Shown here piece by piece: positions 42,701 to 51,504 of a stretch of 64,000 bases of DNA. Source of the DNA: Lachnospiraceae bacterium (lineage in GTDB: Bacteria > Bacillota > Clostridia > Lachnospirales > Lachnospiraceae); the NCBI GenBank assembly GCA_017469405.1, contig JAFUGL010000099.1:1-64000 (forward strand). The letters are read 5' to 3'. The notes below the pieces were generated by a model, which ran no database searches, was not told the DNA's origin, and worked only from the letters and a program-made list of their open reading frames with translations. The position numbers and the translations under genes were made by a program. The stretch's first letter is position 1. Each line of letters opens with the position of its first letter.

Positions 42701-43405
42701 CTATTTACGCAATCTGTATCCCATGCCCCAGACTGTTTCTATGTAGTCAAAGTCATCATATTTTTTTAATTTACTCCTAAGATTGCTCATGTGAACCTTA
42801 AGAGTCGTATCCTCAACCAGATACTCTTCATTCCATACACTTTCGTATATATTGGCTTTTGAAAAAAGCTTGGTCGGATTATTTAAAAAGAGCTCTAAAA
42901 TCTCAAATTCCTTGGCCGTAAGCTCAAGCTCATTTTCCGATACATATACCCTTTTTGCATTAATGTCCATTTTAATATTATTATATTTGAGGATATCCTT
43001 GACTGTATCTTTGACCTTTTCCTTAACTATTTCGTTTTGTCCGCTTCTCCTTAACACAGCTTCTATACGCACAATCAGCTCGTCCAAATCAAAAGGCTTT
43101 GTCATATAGTCATCCGCTCCAAGTCTTATCATATCAATCTTGGTATGAACCGAATCCTTAGCCGAAAGCATTATAACAGGAAGATTAGAATGTGTCCTAA
43201 GCTCGCTCAACACATTATCACCACTTTTAAACGGAAGCATGATATCAAGTATCGCCAAATCAAAGTCTTCCGCTCTATCTTTAAGAAGTTTTGAAGCCTT
43301 CATGCCATCAAAAACACTTTCAGTAGTATATGAATTTTCTTCCAGATATAACTTTATTAAGTTATTAATTTCCTTATCATCTTCAATAATTAGAATTTTG
43401 CTCAT
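42701..43405 (-). CDS. OmpR-family response regulator
   Basis: A 234-residue protein. Receiver domain with the phosphoacceptor in DLAILDIMLPFKSG, Lys in YMTKPFDLDELIVRIEAVLR, and a winged-helix output with ELTAKEFEILELFLNNP and EDTTLKVHMSNLRSKLKKY. It probably pairs with the kinase at 39821-40723 and activates the ABC operon through the AAAGGTTAAG repeats. The palindromic element separates it from that operon. Confidence 0.95.
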   Translation of the reverse strand: MSKILIIEDDKEINNLIKLYLEENSYTTESVFDGMKASKLLKDRAEDFDLAILDIMLPFKSGDNVLSELRTHSNLPVIMLSAKDSVHTKIDMIRLGADDYMTKPFDLDELIVRIEAVLRRSGQNEIVKEKVKDTVKDILKYNNIKMDINAKRVYVSENELELTAKEFEILELFLNNPTKLFSKANIYESVWNEEYLVEDTTLKVHMSNLRSKLKKYDDFDYIETVWGMGYRLRK

Positions 43406-43412
43406 CTGTTAA

Positions 43413-43426
43413 CTTAACCTTTAACC
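43413..43426 (-). promoter_or_regulatory. Two AAAGGTTAAG-type half-sites before the response regulator
   Basis: CTTAACCTTTAACC on the + strand contains the full AAAGGTTAAG repeat (complement at 43413-43422) and a second GGTTAA 8 bp further. It is 8 bp upstream of the ATG, so binding here would block initiation or transcript elongation and give negative feedback. Confidence 0.5.
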
Positions 43427-43462
43427 GTTTTATACTTTTTTATACTTTTTCAAATAAATTTA

Positions 43463-44503
43463 TTAACCCTCATAGCTTTCTTTTACAAATTCCTCAAATA
43501 AAGGTAATGTAAAAGTGACATAGCCTCTTACGTCTCCATTTATTATTCCTCTTTTAATAAGTCTTTTTCTGTATGGGTTAAATTCATTAGTGTTAAGCTT
43601 TAAAAAAGCTCGTATATCACTAATTTTTCCTGTCTCTGTCATCGCTATACCATAAGCAATTTCCCTGTCCTTATTTGATAATTCTGACCATATTTTTTCG
43701 TAAACATATTCCTCAAGATATTGACTGTATTCATCTAAAATATCATTAAGCTTTCCATCACTGTTCCACATAAAATATCCCAGCACCTGAAATGCAAACG
43801 GATACCCCTTTGTAAGCTTTGCCATCTTAAGTGAAAGTTCCTCACTAACACCTAAAGTCTTCTTATAGTTACTTGCTATATTTTTTATATTAAGTGGTTT
43901 TAAATCTATTTTAGTTGCTCTATATAAAAAAGTAAGCGTTTTTTCATTTTGTAATTCACTTATATTTTCATATAATCCTGTCATTAAAAGAAAAATAGGC
44001 AAATCCTGTCTTACAAAAATCTGAAAAGCACTTGCAAATTTTCTCATTGTATCTGTACTTACCACCTCATCAATTGTTACAAGCACCCTCTTACCCTGCT
44101 TTTTGATGCTTTCAAGCATCTTTGTAATAGCTGTTTCTATATCTGTTATTGGTGCAACGCCACTTACCTCCAGTCCAAATCCAAAAAATGAAAGATTTAT
44201 CTTCGCACTCTTAAATAACTTCGCAAGACTGTTTTCACTACTCAACTTTGATGCCAAACTTTCCAACAGATTATTCTCCGGACTCAAATTTACTACAATC
44301 CAATCCGGCTGTTTTTCTATTGTTTTCGATATATCTGTCATAAAAACTGTTTTTCCTGCTCCTCTTAAACCGGTTATCATAAAAACCTGCTGTGACGGTT
44401 CATCATCAAAAAAAGTATCTAAAATTAAATTAGATTGTACAGGTCTTGAAATAAGCTGATTAGGATTTTTTCCAAAGACCAAAGAATAGGGATTTTTTTT
44501 CAT
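43463..44503 (-). CDS. AAA/STAND-like P-loop ATPase
   Basis: A 346-residue ATP-binding protein. Walker A FMITGLRGAGKTVFMTDI (about 42-58), Walker B GKRVLVTIDEV, then LPIFLLMTGLYENISELQ (sensor 1 region) and a C-terminal winged-helix-like part (NPYRKRLIKRGIINGDVRGY). The layout fits the archaeal-type ATPase/ORC-like or STAND group widespread in clostridia. Biological role is unknown. It is a single gene, preceded by an unusual repeat array. Confidence 0.8.
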   Translation of the reverse strand: MKKNPYSLVFGKNPNQLISRPVQSNLILDTFFDDEPSQQVFMITGLRGAGKTVFMTDISKTIEKQPDWIVVNLSPENNLLESLASKLSSENSLAKLFKSAKINLSFFGFGLEVSGVAPITDIETAITKMLESIKKQGKRVLVTIDEVVSTDTMRKFASAFQIFVRQDLPIFLLMTGLYENISELQNEKTLTFLYRATKIDLKPLNIKNIASNYKKTLGVSEELSLKMAKLTKGYPFAFQVLGYFMWNSDGKLNDILDEYSQYLEEYVYEKIWSELSNKDREIAYGIAMTETGKISDIRAFLKLNTNEFNPYRKRLIKRGIINGDVRGYVTFTLPLFEEFVKESYEG

Positions 44504-44515
44504 ATCGCAGGCTCC

Positions 44516-44622
44516 TTTTACTGTTTTTACTATTTTTTACTGTCGTTTACTCTTTTTAATTTCTTTTACTGTTCTTTACTGTCGTTTACTGTTTTAAAAA
44601 TATTTTACTGTTGTTTACTGTT
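44516..44622. repeat. Array of TTTACTGT direct repeats
   Basis: About nine copies of TTTACTNT occur in 107 bp (near 44517, 44526, 44535, 44545, 44562, 44574, 44585, 44603 and 44613), several spaced 10-11 bp, often in pairs of the form TTTACTGTCG-TTTACTGT. The array occupies the full upstream region of the ATPase gene, on whose strand it reads ACAGTAAA. Operator array for autoregulation is the most likely meaning. Confidence 0.75.
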
Positions 44623-44630
44623 TTTGTCAA

Positions 44631-44676
44631 TAAAAAATGAACAGATGTATCAACTCAAATCTCTACATCTGTTCAT
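44631..44676 (-). terminator. Intrinsic terminator of the radical SAM gene
   Basis: Perfect 13-bp arms TACATCTGTTCAT/ATGAACAGATGTA (44664-44676 with 44637-44649) followed by TTTTTTATTG on the - strand, overlapping the gene's stop codon at 44673. Confidence 0.85.
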
Positions 44677-45707
44677 ACCTTCCTGCCCTGAAAAGCATCA
44701 AGCTCCCTCATCCTCTTATGAAGTGTATTAAGTACCTTTTTTTTATCTTTCGACCAGGTTGGAGCGATAAGTATCTTTTTAGGTCCGTCACCGGTTACAC
44801 GATGCACAACAACCTCCGGGCTTATATTTTCCAGACATTCTATAACAAGTGAAATATAGCTTTCCATATCCAAAACTTCAAATTTACCTTTTCGGTATTC
44901 GTCAGCAAGATCTGTTCCTTCAAGGATATGGAGCAGTTGAAGCTTTATTCCGAAAGGCTTTCTTTCATTTACATACCTGACAGTTTCAAGCATCATTTCC
45001 TTTGTTTCACCCGGTAGTCCAAGAATAATATGCGTTATATACGGAATATCAATATCCTCAAGCTTTTTTATTGCTTCATCATAAACCGATAAATGATATC
45101 CTCGTCTTATATACTCTGCTGTTTTTTCATGGATAGTCTGTAGTCCAAGTTCAATCCAGATAAATTTATCAAAAGATTTATCCTTACCTGATAAATCATT
45201 CACATAATCGCCACAACAATATTTTTCTTTTAGCTCACGTAATAAATATAGCACCTCATCACCAAGACAATCAGGTCTTGTTGCTATGGATATTCCAACT
45301 ACATCTTTATGTGAAAGTGCCTCTGTCCATATCCTTCGCAGATACTCAATATCTCCGTATGTATTGGTAAACGCCTGAAAATATATTATAAACTTATCAC
45401 CGACAGCCTTATTAAACTTTGTAATCCCTGCTTCCATCTGCCTGCTTACATAATCCGTGCTATTCATTATTTTGTCATAATCTTTATCATTGAGCGTCTC
45501 TATATCCAATCCTGACATATCTACCGCAAAATCTCCGCTTCCTCCCCTGCTGCAAAAGATACAGCCGTGACTTCCGAGAGTCCCATCCCTGTTAGGACAG
45601 GACAGTCCGGCATTCACGGCTATCTTATAAATCTTTTCACCATATGTATTTTTAAAATAAGCATTTAAAGAGTAATATGGCTTACCAAGCCAATTATTTA
45701 ATTCCAT
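44673..45707 (-). CDS. Radical SAM protein, TIGR01212 / YhcC family
   Basis: A 344-residue protein. The N-terminal cluster motif is AGLSCPNRDGTLGSHGCIFC, the longer-spaced version found in TIGR01212 proteins, followed by IYFQAFTNTYGDIEYLRRIW, LGLQTIHEKTAEYIRRGY and HIILGLPGETKEMMLETVRY. The function in B. subtilis or E. coli (YhcC) is not settled; tRNA or oligopeptide modification has been suggested. It overlaps the trmL stop, and ATG 45707 follows GGTGG. Confidence 0.88.
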   Translation of the reverse strand: MELNNWLGKPYYSLNAYFKNTYGEKIYKIAVNAGLSCPNRDGTLGSHGCIFCSRGGSGDFAVDMSGLDIETLNDKDYDKIMNSTDYVSRQMEAGITKFNKAVGDKFIIYFQAFTNTYGDIEYLRRIWTEALSHKDVVGISIATRPDCLGDEVLYLLRELKEKYCCGDYVNDLSGKDKSFDKFIWIELGLQTIHEKTAEYIRRGYHLSVYDEAIKKLEDIDIPYITHIILGLPGETKEMMLETVRYVNERKPFGIKLQLLHILEGTDLADEYRKGKFEVLDMESYISLVIECLENISPEVVVHRVTGDGPKKILIAPTWSKDKKKVLNTLHKRMRELDAFQGRKV

Positions 45708-45709
45708 AT

Positions 45710-46201
45710 CTACCACCTATACCTGTGAAGCTGCCCCTGCTCTTCAAGTCCCGTAAATCCCTGCTGCCTCAGAGCCTCATAAAGTATAACAGCCACCGAG
45801 TTGGACAAATTGAGAGACCGTTCATCAGGCATCATGGGGATACGTACACAGGTTTCCTTATTATCAAGCAAAATCTCCTCAGGTATGCCTGCACTCTCTT
45901 TTCCAAACATTATAAAGGCATCCTCTTCATAGGTTACATCCGTATACGTCTGCTTTGATTTGGTTGTTGCCATATAAATTTTCGCACCGGGATTTTTATC
46001 CAGAAAATCCTGATAGTCATCATAGATGGTCACATCAAGCTTCTCCCAATAATCAAGTCCGGCGCGTTTTAACATCTTATCATTTATGCGAAAGCCCAAA
46101 GGCTCTATAAGATGAAGCCTCGTGCCCGTCGCAACGCAGGTACGTCCTATATTACCCGTGTTCGCCGGCATTTCAGGCTCCAGAAGTACTATATTAAGCA
46201 T
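45710..46201 (-). CDS. trmL: tRNA (cytidine/uridine-2'-O)-methyltransferase TrmL
   Basis: A 163-residue SPOUT methyltransferase: MLNIVLLEPEMPANTGNIGR, EPLGFRI, IMFGKESAGIPEEIL and IPMMPDERSLNLSNSVAVIL, the knot motifs of TrmL, which methylates the wobble nucleotide 34 of tRNA-Leu. Length and motif order are as expected. It overlaps the aminotransferase gene by 8 bp upstream. Confidence 0.95.
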   Translation of the reverse strand: MLNIVLLEPEMPANTGNIGRTCVATGTRLHLIEPLGFRINDKMLKRAGLDYWEKLDVTIYDDYQDFLDKNPGAKIYMATTKSKQTYTDVTYEEDAFIMFGKESAGIPEEILLDNKETCVRIPMMPDERSLNLSNSVAVILYEALRQQGFTGLEEQGQLHRYRW

Positions 46202-47369
46202 TCTTTTCCCTCAGTCTGGTTATGAAATTATTTATCCTTCCCATAGCCTCTCGTAATTCATCTATTGAATATGCATACGAAATCCTAAGGAAGCCCTCTC
46301 CGCAGTCGCCAAAAGCAGTTCCCGGAACAACCGCAAGTTTTTCCTCCTGAAGGAGTCTGGTTGCAAATTCATCACTGGTAATACCAAATTCTTTTATACA
46401 AGGAAACATATAAAATGCACCCTTTGGCTCAAAGCACGGAAGCCCCATCTCCTCAAACTGCTTTAGCAAAAAATGTCTTCTCTTATCATAGGACTCTCTC
46501 ATCTTCTCGATATCCTTGTCACCATCTTTTATAGCGCTTATAGCTGCATACTGACTTGTGGTAGGAGCACACATAATTGCAAACTGATGAACCTTTGTCA
46601 TCTGTTCAGCAATTACCTGTGGTGCAAGAGCATAACCGAGTCTCCAGCCTGTCATAGCGTAGGCCTTTGAGAAACCATTTATAATAATTGTTCTTTCCTT
46701 CATACCTGGAAATGAACCGATAGTGCAGTGCTTTTCTCCGGCATATGTAAGTTCTGAATAAATCTCATCCGAAATAACAAATAAATCCTTTTCCTTACAG
46801 ATCTTTGCAATTGGCTCAAGATCCTCTCTTGTCATAATTGCACCTGTAGGATTACTTGGAAATGCAAGTATAAGTATCTTGGTTTTGTCTGTTATAGCTT
46901 CAAGCAATTCCTCCGGTGTAAGTCTGAATTCATTTTCATTTTTAAGCTCTATTGTAACCGGCACACCGCCTGCGAGCTCAACACAAGGCACATAAGAGAC
47001 ATAACATGGCTGTGGGATAATAACCTCGTCACCCGGATCAAGCATGGCACGAAGTGCAACATCTATACCCTCGCTGCCTCCGACCGTAAGAAGTGCCTCC
47101 TTCTTGTAGTCATAGTCAACATCGTATTTTCTCTTATACCATTTACAGATTTCCTCTCTCAACTCAAGAAGACCTGAATTTGAGGTATAGAAGGTTCTTC
47201 CCTTTTCAAGAGAATAGATACCTTCCTCGCGGATATGCCATGGCGTATCAAAGTCCGGCTCACCAACACCGAGTGAAATAGCCTCCGGCATCTCACTTAC
47301 TATATCAAAAAATTTTCTTATGCCCGAAGGCTTAATATCCTGAATTGTCTTAGATAATGGATTTCTCAT
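46194..47369 (-). CDS. PLP-dependent aminotransferase, class I/II
   Basis: A 391-residue fold-type I aminotransferase. Start MRNPLSKTIQDIKPSGIRKF and ISLGVGEPDFDTPWHI; the PLP lysine is in NGFSKAYAMTGWRLGYALAP and the phosphate Arg in LRISYAYS. It is close to the aromatic/aspartate aminotransferases of the AraT/PatA type. Its ATG overlaps the stop of the upstream Lrp-type regulator by 4 bp, so that regulator probably controls it. The exact amino acid is not decidable. Confidence 0.92.
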   Translation of the reverse strand: MRNPLSKTIQDIKPSGIRKFFDIVSEMPEAISLGVGEPDFDTPWHIREEGIYSLEKGRTFYTSNSGLLELREEICKWYKRKYDVDYDYKKEALLTVGGSEGIDVALRAMLDPGDEVIIPQPCYVSYVPCVELAGGVPVTIELKNENEFRLTPEELLEAITDKTKILILAFPSNPTGAIMTREDLEPIAKICKEKDLFVISDEIYSELTYAGEKHCTIGSFPGMKERTIIINGFSKAYAMTGWRLGYALAPQVIAEQMTKVHQFAIMCAPTTSQYAAISAIKDGDKDIEKMRESYDKRRHFLLKQFEEMGLPCFEPKGAFYMFPCIKEFGITSDEFATRLLQEEKLAVVPGTAFGDCGEGFLRISYAYSIDELREAMGRINNFITRLREKNA

Positions 47370-47848
47370 GGAATAATTGCCAACCTTTCATCTTTTTTCT
47401 CAACGTCAAATATTATGCCGTGATCCTTGTATTTCTTAAGAACAAAATTAGTAGAGGTACTAACAACAGTTTCCATAACCGCAAGCTTATTTGATACAAA
47501 CATGGAAACCTCTTTAAGTGTCTTACCCTGAAGTATAACGGTAAAATCAAATGCACCTGCCATAAGATAAACCGCACTCACTTCTTCGAAGTTATATATT
47601 CTCTCTGCGATTTTGTCAAAGCCCTGTCCACGCTGTGGAGTAACCTTAATCTCGATAAGTGCAGTAACCTTTTCCTCAGCAACCTTATCCCAGTCAATCA
47701 TGGTATGATAACCACATATAACCTTTTTGTCCTCCATAGCCTTGATATCCGCCGCGACTGCTGCCTCATCAAGTCCGAGCATATCCGCTATATCCTTAAC
47801 GGAAAGCTTGCTGTCTGTTTCCAAAAGCTTTAAAATCTCAGTGTTCAT
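47366..47848 (-). CDS. Lrp/AsnC family transcriptional regulator
   Basis: A 160-residue protein. N-terminal helix-turn-helix (ILKLLETDSKLSVKDIADML) and C-terminal AsnC ligand-binding domain (ALIEIKVTPQRGQGFDKIAE, VSAVYLMAGAFDFTVILQGK). It is co-transcribed with the aminotransferase, a typical arrangement in which the regulator senses an amino acid product. No separate operator could be seen in the 73-bp upstream gap. Confidence 0.92.
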   Translation of the reverse strand: MNTEILKLLETDSKLSVKDIADMLGLDEAAVAADIKAMEDKKVICGYHTMIDWDKVAEEKVTALIEIKVTPQRGQGFDKIAERIYNFEEVSAVYLMAGAFDFTVILQGKTLKEVSMFVSNKLAVMETVVSTSTNFVLKKYKDHGIIFDVEKKDERLAIIP

Positions 47849-47921
47849 ATAAAATACCTCTTTTCCACCACGACTTGCGTGATTAATATATTTTTATGTC
47901 AAAATTTATTCTAATATCTTA

Positions 47922-48956
47922 TTATATCACCTTATAGATCTCATCACCCTTAACCGGTGAAAGAAATCTCTGTTCCGGGTTTTTTTCGTCGCCAAGCATA
48001 ACAACCTTGTCATTATCATCGGTTATTCTTCCGATGGTTGCCACAACCAATCCTTTTTTGAACTTCATATCTTCAGTTCTTTTTTCTGAATCCACTCCAT
48101 CAATTCCTTTGCCGGAAACTGCTTTATCAGCACAGTTCTCTGACTCATCTCTCACAACCGCAATCACTGCTCCGGTTCCGTCCAGCATATAAGGATTGAT
48201 GTCAAAAAACTCACATATCTCAACTGTTTCCTGCTTAATCGGTATATTGGCATGATTTACACTTATCCCATGCTTTATCTTAACTCCAAGCTGCCAGAGA
48301 GCACCATATATGCCGCCATGTGAAACATCATGCATATAAAGCACATCTTTTCCAAATATATCAACTAAAATCCGAACCTTATCTCTTATTGCATATTCAT
48401 CTTTATTAAAATATGCTCCTTCTATGTAGCTTAATGCAAATCTTTTACCAAGCTCATCTCTTTTACTTCTTGCGATAATATCCGTTCCCATAAGTCCGGC
48501 ATAGCCAAGCATAATAATCCTGTCACCCGGTTTTATTTTTTTATTATCATCTTTGACCGTATCAATCAAAGAGCCATACACCGTAACTACAAAGCTTGCA
48601 TGATTATATGCTCTTCCAACCTCGGTATGTCCTCCAAGTATCTGTATATCCTCTTCATCTGCCAGAGAATTAAATCCCTTCATATAAAGCTTGATATCAG
48701 CCTCACTCACCGACCCGGGAAGCAGCATAACAAGCCTCACACCTATAGGCTTGGCATATGAAACAGCAAGATTATTCATCGCCTTAACCCAAGCAATATA
48801 TGGATTGGCAGATACTCCCTCACATGATACTACATCATTAACAAGAGAAAAATCATTTCCAATTCCTGCGCCCTGTTTCATATCTTTATTATGTTTTCTG
48901 ATATGCTTTATAACTGAACGTGTATTAACAAGTTCATTTAAGGTTCCAAGTTCCAT
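47922..48956 (-). CDS. AIR synthase-related / HypE-like protein
   Basis: A 344-residue protein with the PurM/HypE fold pattern: GIGNDFSLVNDVV, a shared YIAWVKAMNNLAVSYAKPIG helix, QILGGHTEVGRAY, PGDRIIMLGYAGLMGTDIIA and VLYMHDVSHGGIYGALWQLG. It lacks the C-terminal Cys tail of true HypE. The ATP-binding site seems present. ATG 48956 follows GAGGGCTCT. It is a single gene; metabolic role unknown. Confidence 0.8.
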   Translation of the reverse strand: MELGTLNELVNTRSVIKHIRKHNKDMKQGAGIGNDFSLVNDVVSCEGVSANPYIAWVKAMNNLAVSYAKPIGVRLVMLLPGSVSEADIKLYMKGFNSLADEEDIQILGGHTEVGRAYNHASFVVTVYGSLIDTVKDDNKKIKPGDRIIMLGYAGLMGTDIIARSKRDELGKRFALSYIEGAYFNKDEYAIRDKVRILVDIFGKDVLYMHDVSHGGIYGALWQLGVKIKHGISVNHANIPIKQETVEICEFFDINPYMLDGTGAVIAVVRDESENCADKAVSGKGIDGVDSEKRTEDMKFKKGLVVATIGRITDDNDKVVMLGDEKNPEQRFLSPVKGDEIYKVI

Positions 48957-49047
48957 AGAGCCCTCATTTATCACAAACTATATATCTTATATAAATAATC
49001 TTTCTAATCATTTACTAAACTTATATATTCCAATTTTTCTTAACGAA

Positions 49048-50625
49048 CTACTCCACCGGTGCATCCGCAGGAGGATCCTCTGCAGGTACCGGATCAACCG
49101 GTGCTTCAACAGGTGTCTCTGCCGGTGTCTCAGATGGAGTTTCAGCAGGTGCCTCAGCAGGAACATCTGATGGTACCTCCTCAGGATTTTCGGAAGAAGC
49201 TTCTTCAGGCGTATCCGGACCTACAGTTACATGCTCCGGCGTAGACATATACTGACTTGTATTAATTTTTATAGAATCAGTGAGCTGACCGTCCACATAT
49301 ACATGTTTCCAAAGTTCTGCCACATATCCTGTATGTGCCTTCTGTGTAACATTTCTTGTACCAGCCGGTAAGCTGTTATCTACATCAACTATTGCCTCTC
49401 CGGGTGATATGGTTTGTACTAAAACAGATTCAAATTCCAAAGTTCTATTTTCAGGTCTTGTCTCTTTTCCAAAAAGAGCAAATGTAATCTCTCCATTTTC
49501 ACAAGCTCCAGCAATATAAATAGGTGTATCCGTGTTATTTCTAAATTTAAAATTCTTTACATCTCCCGAAATTGCCGCATCCTGAGCAAGTTTAACATAA
49601 CCAACTGTGAGACTGTGATTGGCACGCTGAGTTACCTCAAGTTCAGCATATAAAACCGCATTATAAAGAGTAGTCGAAACCTGACAAACACCTCCGCCAA
49701 GTCCCTGAACCACCGTTCCATTGCTATACTCAGCAGCATAATGATAACCATTTTCCTCGGTATAAGGTCTTATGGTTGCATCAGTATCAAATTCCTCTCC
49801 CGGCAAAACAAGGGTTCCATTTATAAAATTACATGCATTTTCAACATTTGCCATACGACCGGCATCACCACTGTAGGTAGTTGTATATTCACCCAATTTA
49901 TCGGTAATTCCGTTTAAAGCTTCACTTGTAACTTCCGGCTCTGCCTTGGTATAAACAAGTTCCATGCTGATATTGCTAAAATCTGACGTGGAATTAATCA
50001 CATTTTCGAACTGCTCGATACTTGCCTGATTGTCTACAGCTATACCCACTGCTTCAGGCTGTATCTGAAATGAACCATCTACCATTTCGATAGATGCCGA
50101 TGACGGCTCAACATTGAAACCCGCAAATACATTTTCCAAATTAGCATAAGCATCACCGCCCAATGAAAAATTAAGTTCAAGTTCCTTTGTTCCTCCATTT
50201 TCAAGAACCTTTTTTTCTTTGATTCTCTTTAAAACATTTCCCTTACGTCCATAATTATAAGCAGCCTCGACAACTCTGTCAGCATCTGTAGATACGCCTA
50301 TCTCTGAAAGAGGCACACTTACATTATTATCTCCGCATGTAAATGTTATGGAAGCTGCATTTACACTTTCCACAAACGATGCGCATGCACTCTTAGCCTC
50401 ATCAAGAGTCATCCCACCAACATTGGTACCTCCCACATAAACATTGGAGAGAATCCTTCCATCACCGGATGCACTCTGTGGCGCTTCACCCTCAGACTGA
50501 ACAGGTTGTGAATCCGCTTCTTCAGCGTGAACATTTTGTGCAACCGCAAATGTCACAGAAAGCAAAACTCCAACTGCCAATGCAGTTTTCTTCATTTTAA
50601 TTTTCTTTAATAAACCATTCTTCAT
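49048..50625 (-). CDS. VanW family secreted protein with G5-like and Pro/Glu-rich tail
   Basis: A 525-residue protein. Signal peptide (MKNGLLKKIKMKKTALAVGV ... VAQNVHAEE), a peptidoglycan-binding-like region (GGMTLDEAKSACASFVE repeated pattern around 70-230), the VanW core FNGTLVLPGEEFDTDATI-type segment with GGGVCQVSTTLYNAVLYAEL, a G5-like beta domain (VDVDNSLPAGTRNVTQKAHT), and a tail of about 60 residues in Pro/Glu/Ala repeats (ETPAETPVEAPVD). VanW proteins are wall-associated; the function is unclear. It is co-transcribed with a 34-aa membrane protein upstream. Confidence 0.9.
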   Translation of the reverse strand: MKNGLLKKIKMKKTALAVGVLLSVTFAVAQNVHAEEADSQPVQSEGEAPQSASGDGRILSNVYVGGTNVGGMTLDEAKSACASFVESVNAASITFTCGDNNVSVPLSEIGVSTDADRVVEAAYNYGRKGNVLKRIKEKKVLENGGTKELELNFSLGGDAYANLENVFAGFNVEPSSASIEMVDGSFQIQPEAVGIAVDNQASIEQFENVINSTSDFSNISMELVYTKAEPEVTSEALNGITDKLGEYTTTYSGDAGRMANVENACNFINGTLVLPGEEFDTDATIRPYTEENGYHYAAEYSNGTVVQGLGGGVCQVSTTLYNAVLYAELEVTQRANHSLTVGYVKLAQDAAISGDVKNFKFRNNTDTPIYIAGACENGEITFALFGKETRPENRTLEFESVLVQTISPGEAIVDVDNSLPAGTRNVTQKAHTGYVAELWKHVYVDGQLTDSIKINTSQYMSTPEHVTVGPDTPEEASSENPEEVPSDVPAEAPAETPSETPAETPVEAPVDPVPAEDPPADAPVE

Positions 50626-50673
50626 TAAAATACCGCCATCCTTGAAAAAAAATAATATTAATGGTATCCTATT

Positions 50674-50778
50674 TTATAATGCAGATACCAAAAGAGTTAT
50701 AACCATAGCCAAAACCAAAACAATACAAATTACGGCTGAAATAAACTTTTGTTTTTTCTTGTTATTAAAATTAATCAT
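50674..50778 (-). CDS. 34-aa single-pass membrane protein upstream of vanW
   Basis: From ATG 50778 (AGGAGGT 9 bases upstream) to TAA 50674-50676 the frame encodes MINFNNKKKQKFISAVICIV then LVLAMVITLLVSAL. It is a positively charged start and one membrane helix. It lies 48 bp before the VanW gene on the same strand and is preceded by a strong ribosome binding site. Similar short proteins are common next to cell-envelope genes of Lachnospiraceae, but no function is known to me. Confidence 0.65.
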   Translation of the reverse strand: MINFNNKKKQKFISAVICIVLVLAMVITLLVSAL

Positions 50779-50808
50779 TTACAAAGTACCTCCTGAAAGG
50801 AAAATATT

Positions 50809-51438
50809 ATGGGTTACGTAAATTATATAATAATATGTGCAACTTTACTGGTTGGCTTTGCTGCCTTTAGAGCCATAGCATATCAAAACAAAAAAGCCAA
50901 ACGTACACTTACGGAATTCTGGAATCGCGAAAGCGAAGCGAACTCTGTAAGGCGTGCAGATATATCCAATCTTGATTATATCACGTTATCTTTTGATAAA
51001 CTGCCTATAAATGAGGTAAAAAATGCCGGTTTTTCTGACATTTATGACGAACTGACACGTCTTTCCGAAAAAAAATTTATCAATCTGTCGGAGTATACCA
51101 ACACAGATCTTAAAATGATGTATGGTCCCGCAAACCTCGAAGCCTTAAGCGAGTACGACAATAATTACAGCCAGCTGATAAGACTTTTAAATAAGCTTTC
51201 AAAAGAATTTATCAATATTGATAAAACAGATGCTGCAAAAAAAGTTTTGGAATACAGCATCGAAATCGGTTCAGACTTAAGCACCGACTATGAAATGCTT
51301 GGCAGGATATACCTTGACTCAAACGATGAAGCAGGTTTCAAAAAGCTTGAAGAAAAAGCCGAAGATATAAATTCTTTATCTAAAAATCTAATCATAAACA
51401 AATTAGACAGCCTTAAAACTCAAAACTGTGCCAATTAA
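50809..51438 (+). CDS. Membrane-anchored hypothetical protein
   Basis: A 209-residue protein with one N-terminal membrane helix (YVNYIIICATLLVGFAAFRA) and a cytoplasmic part that looks helical, with a TPR-like segment (AAKKVLEYSIEIGSDLSTDY, EMLGRIYLDSNDEAGFKKLE). Ribosome binding site GGAAAATATT lies upstream of ATG 50809. The gene is divergent from the 34-aa/VanW pair and convergent with nth. No family was recognised. Confidence 0.75.
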   Translation: MGYVNYIIICATLLVGFAAFRAIAYQNKKAKRTLTEFWNRESEANSVRRADISNLDYITLSFDKLPINEVKNAGFSDIYDELTRLSEKKFINLSEYTNTDLKMMYGPANLEALSEYDNNYSQLIRLLNKLSKEFINIDKTDAAKKVLEYSIEIGSDLSTDYEMLGRIYLDSNDEAGFKKLEEKAEDINSLSKNLIINKLDSLKTQNCAN

Positions 51439-51504
51439 TATTTTACCAATATCTATATAATTATTACTGCCATATTATATCTTAAGAGCACACTATCAAT
51501 TAGC

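Noticed and set aside
44516..44622. TTTACTGT array as a CRISPR
   Set aside because: Units are about 8-10 bp with no unique 30-bp spacers and no cas genes nearby; it is a short-phase direct repeat.
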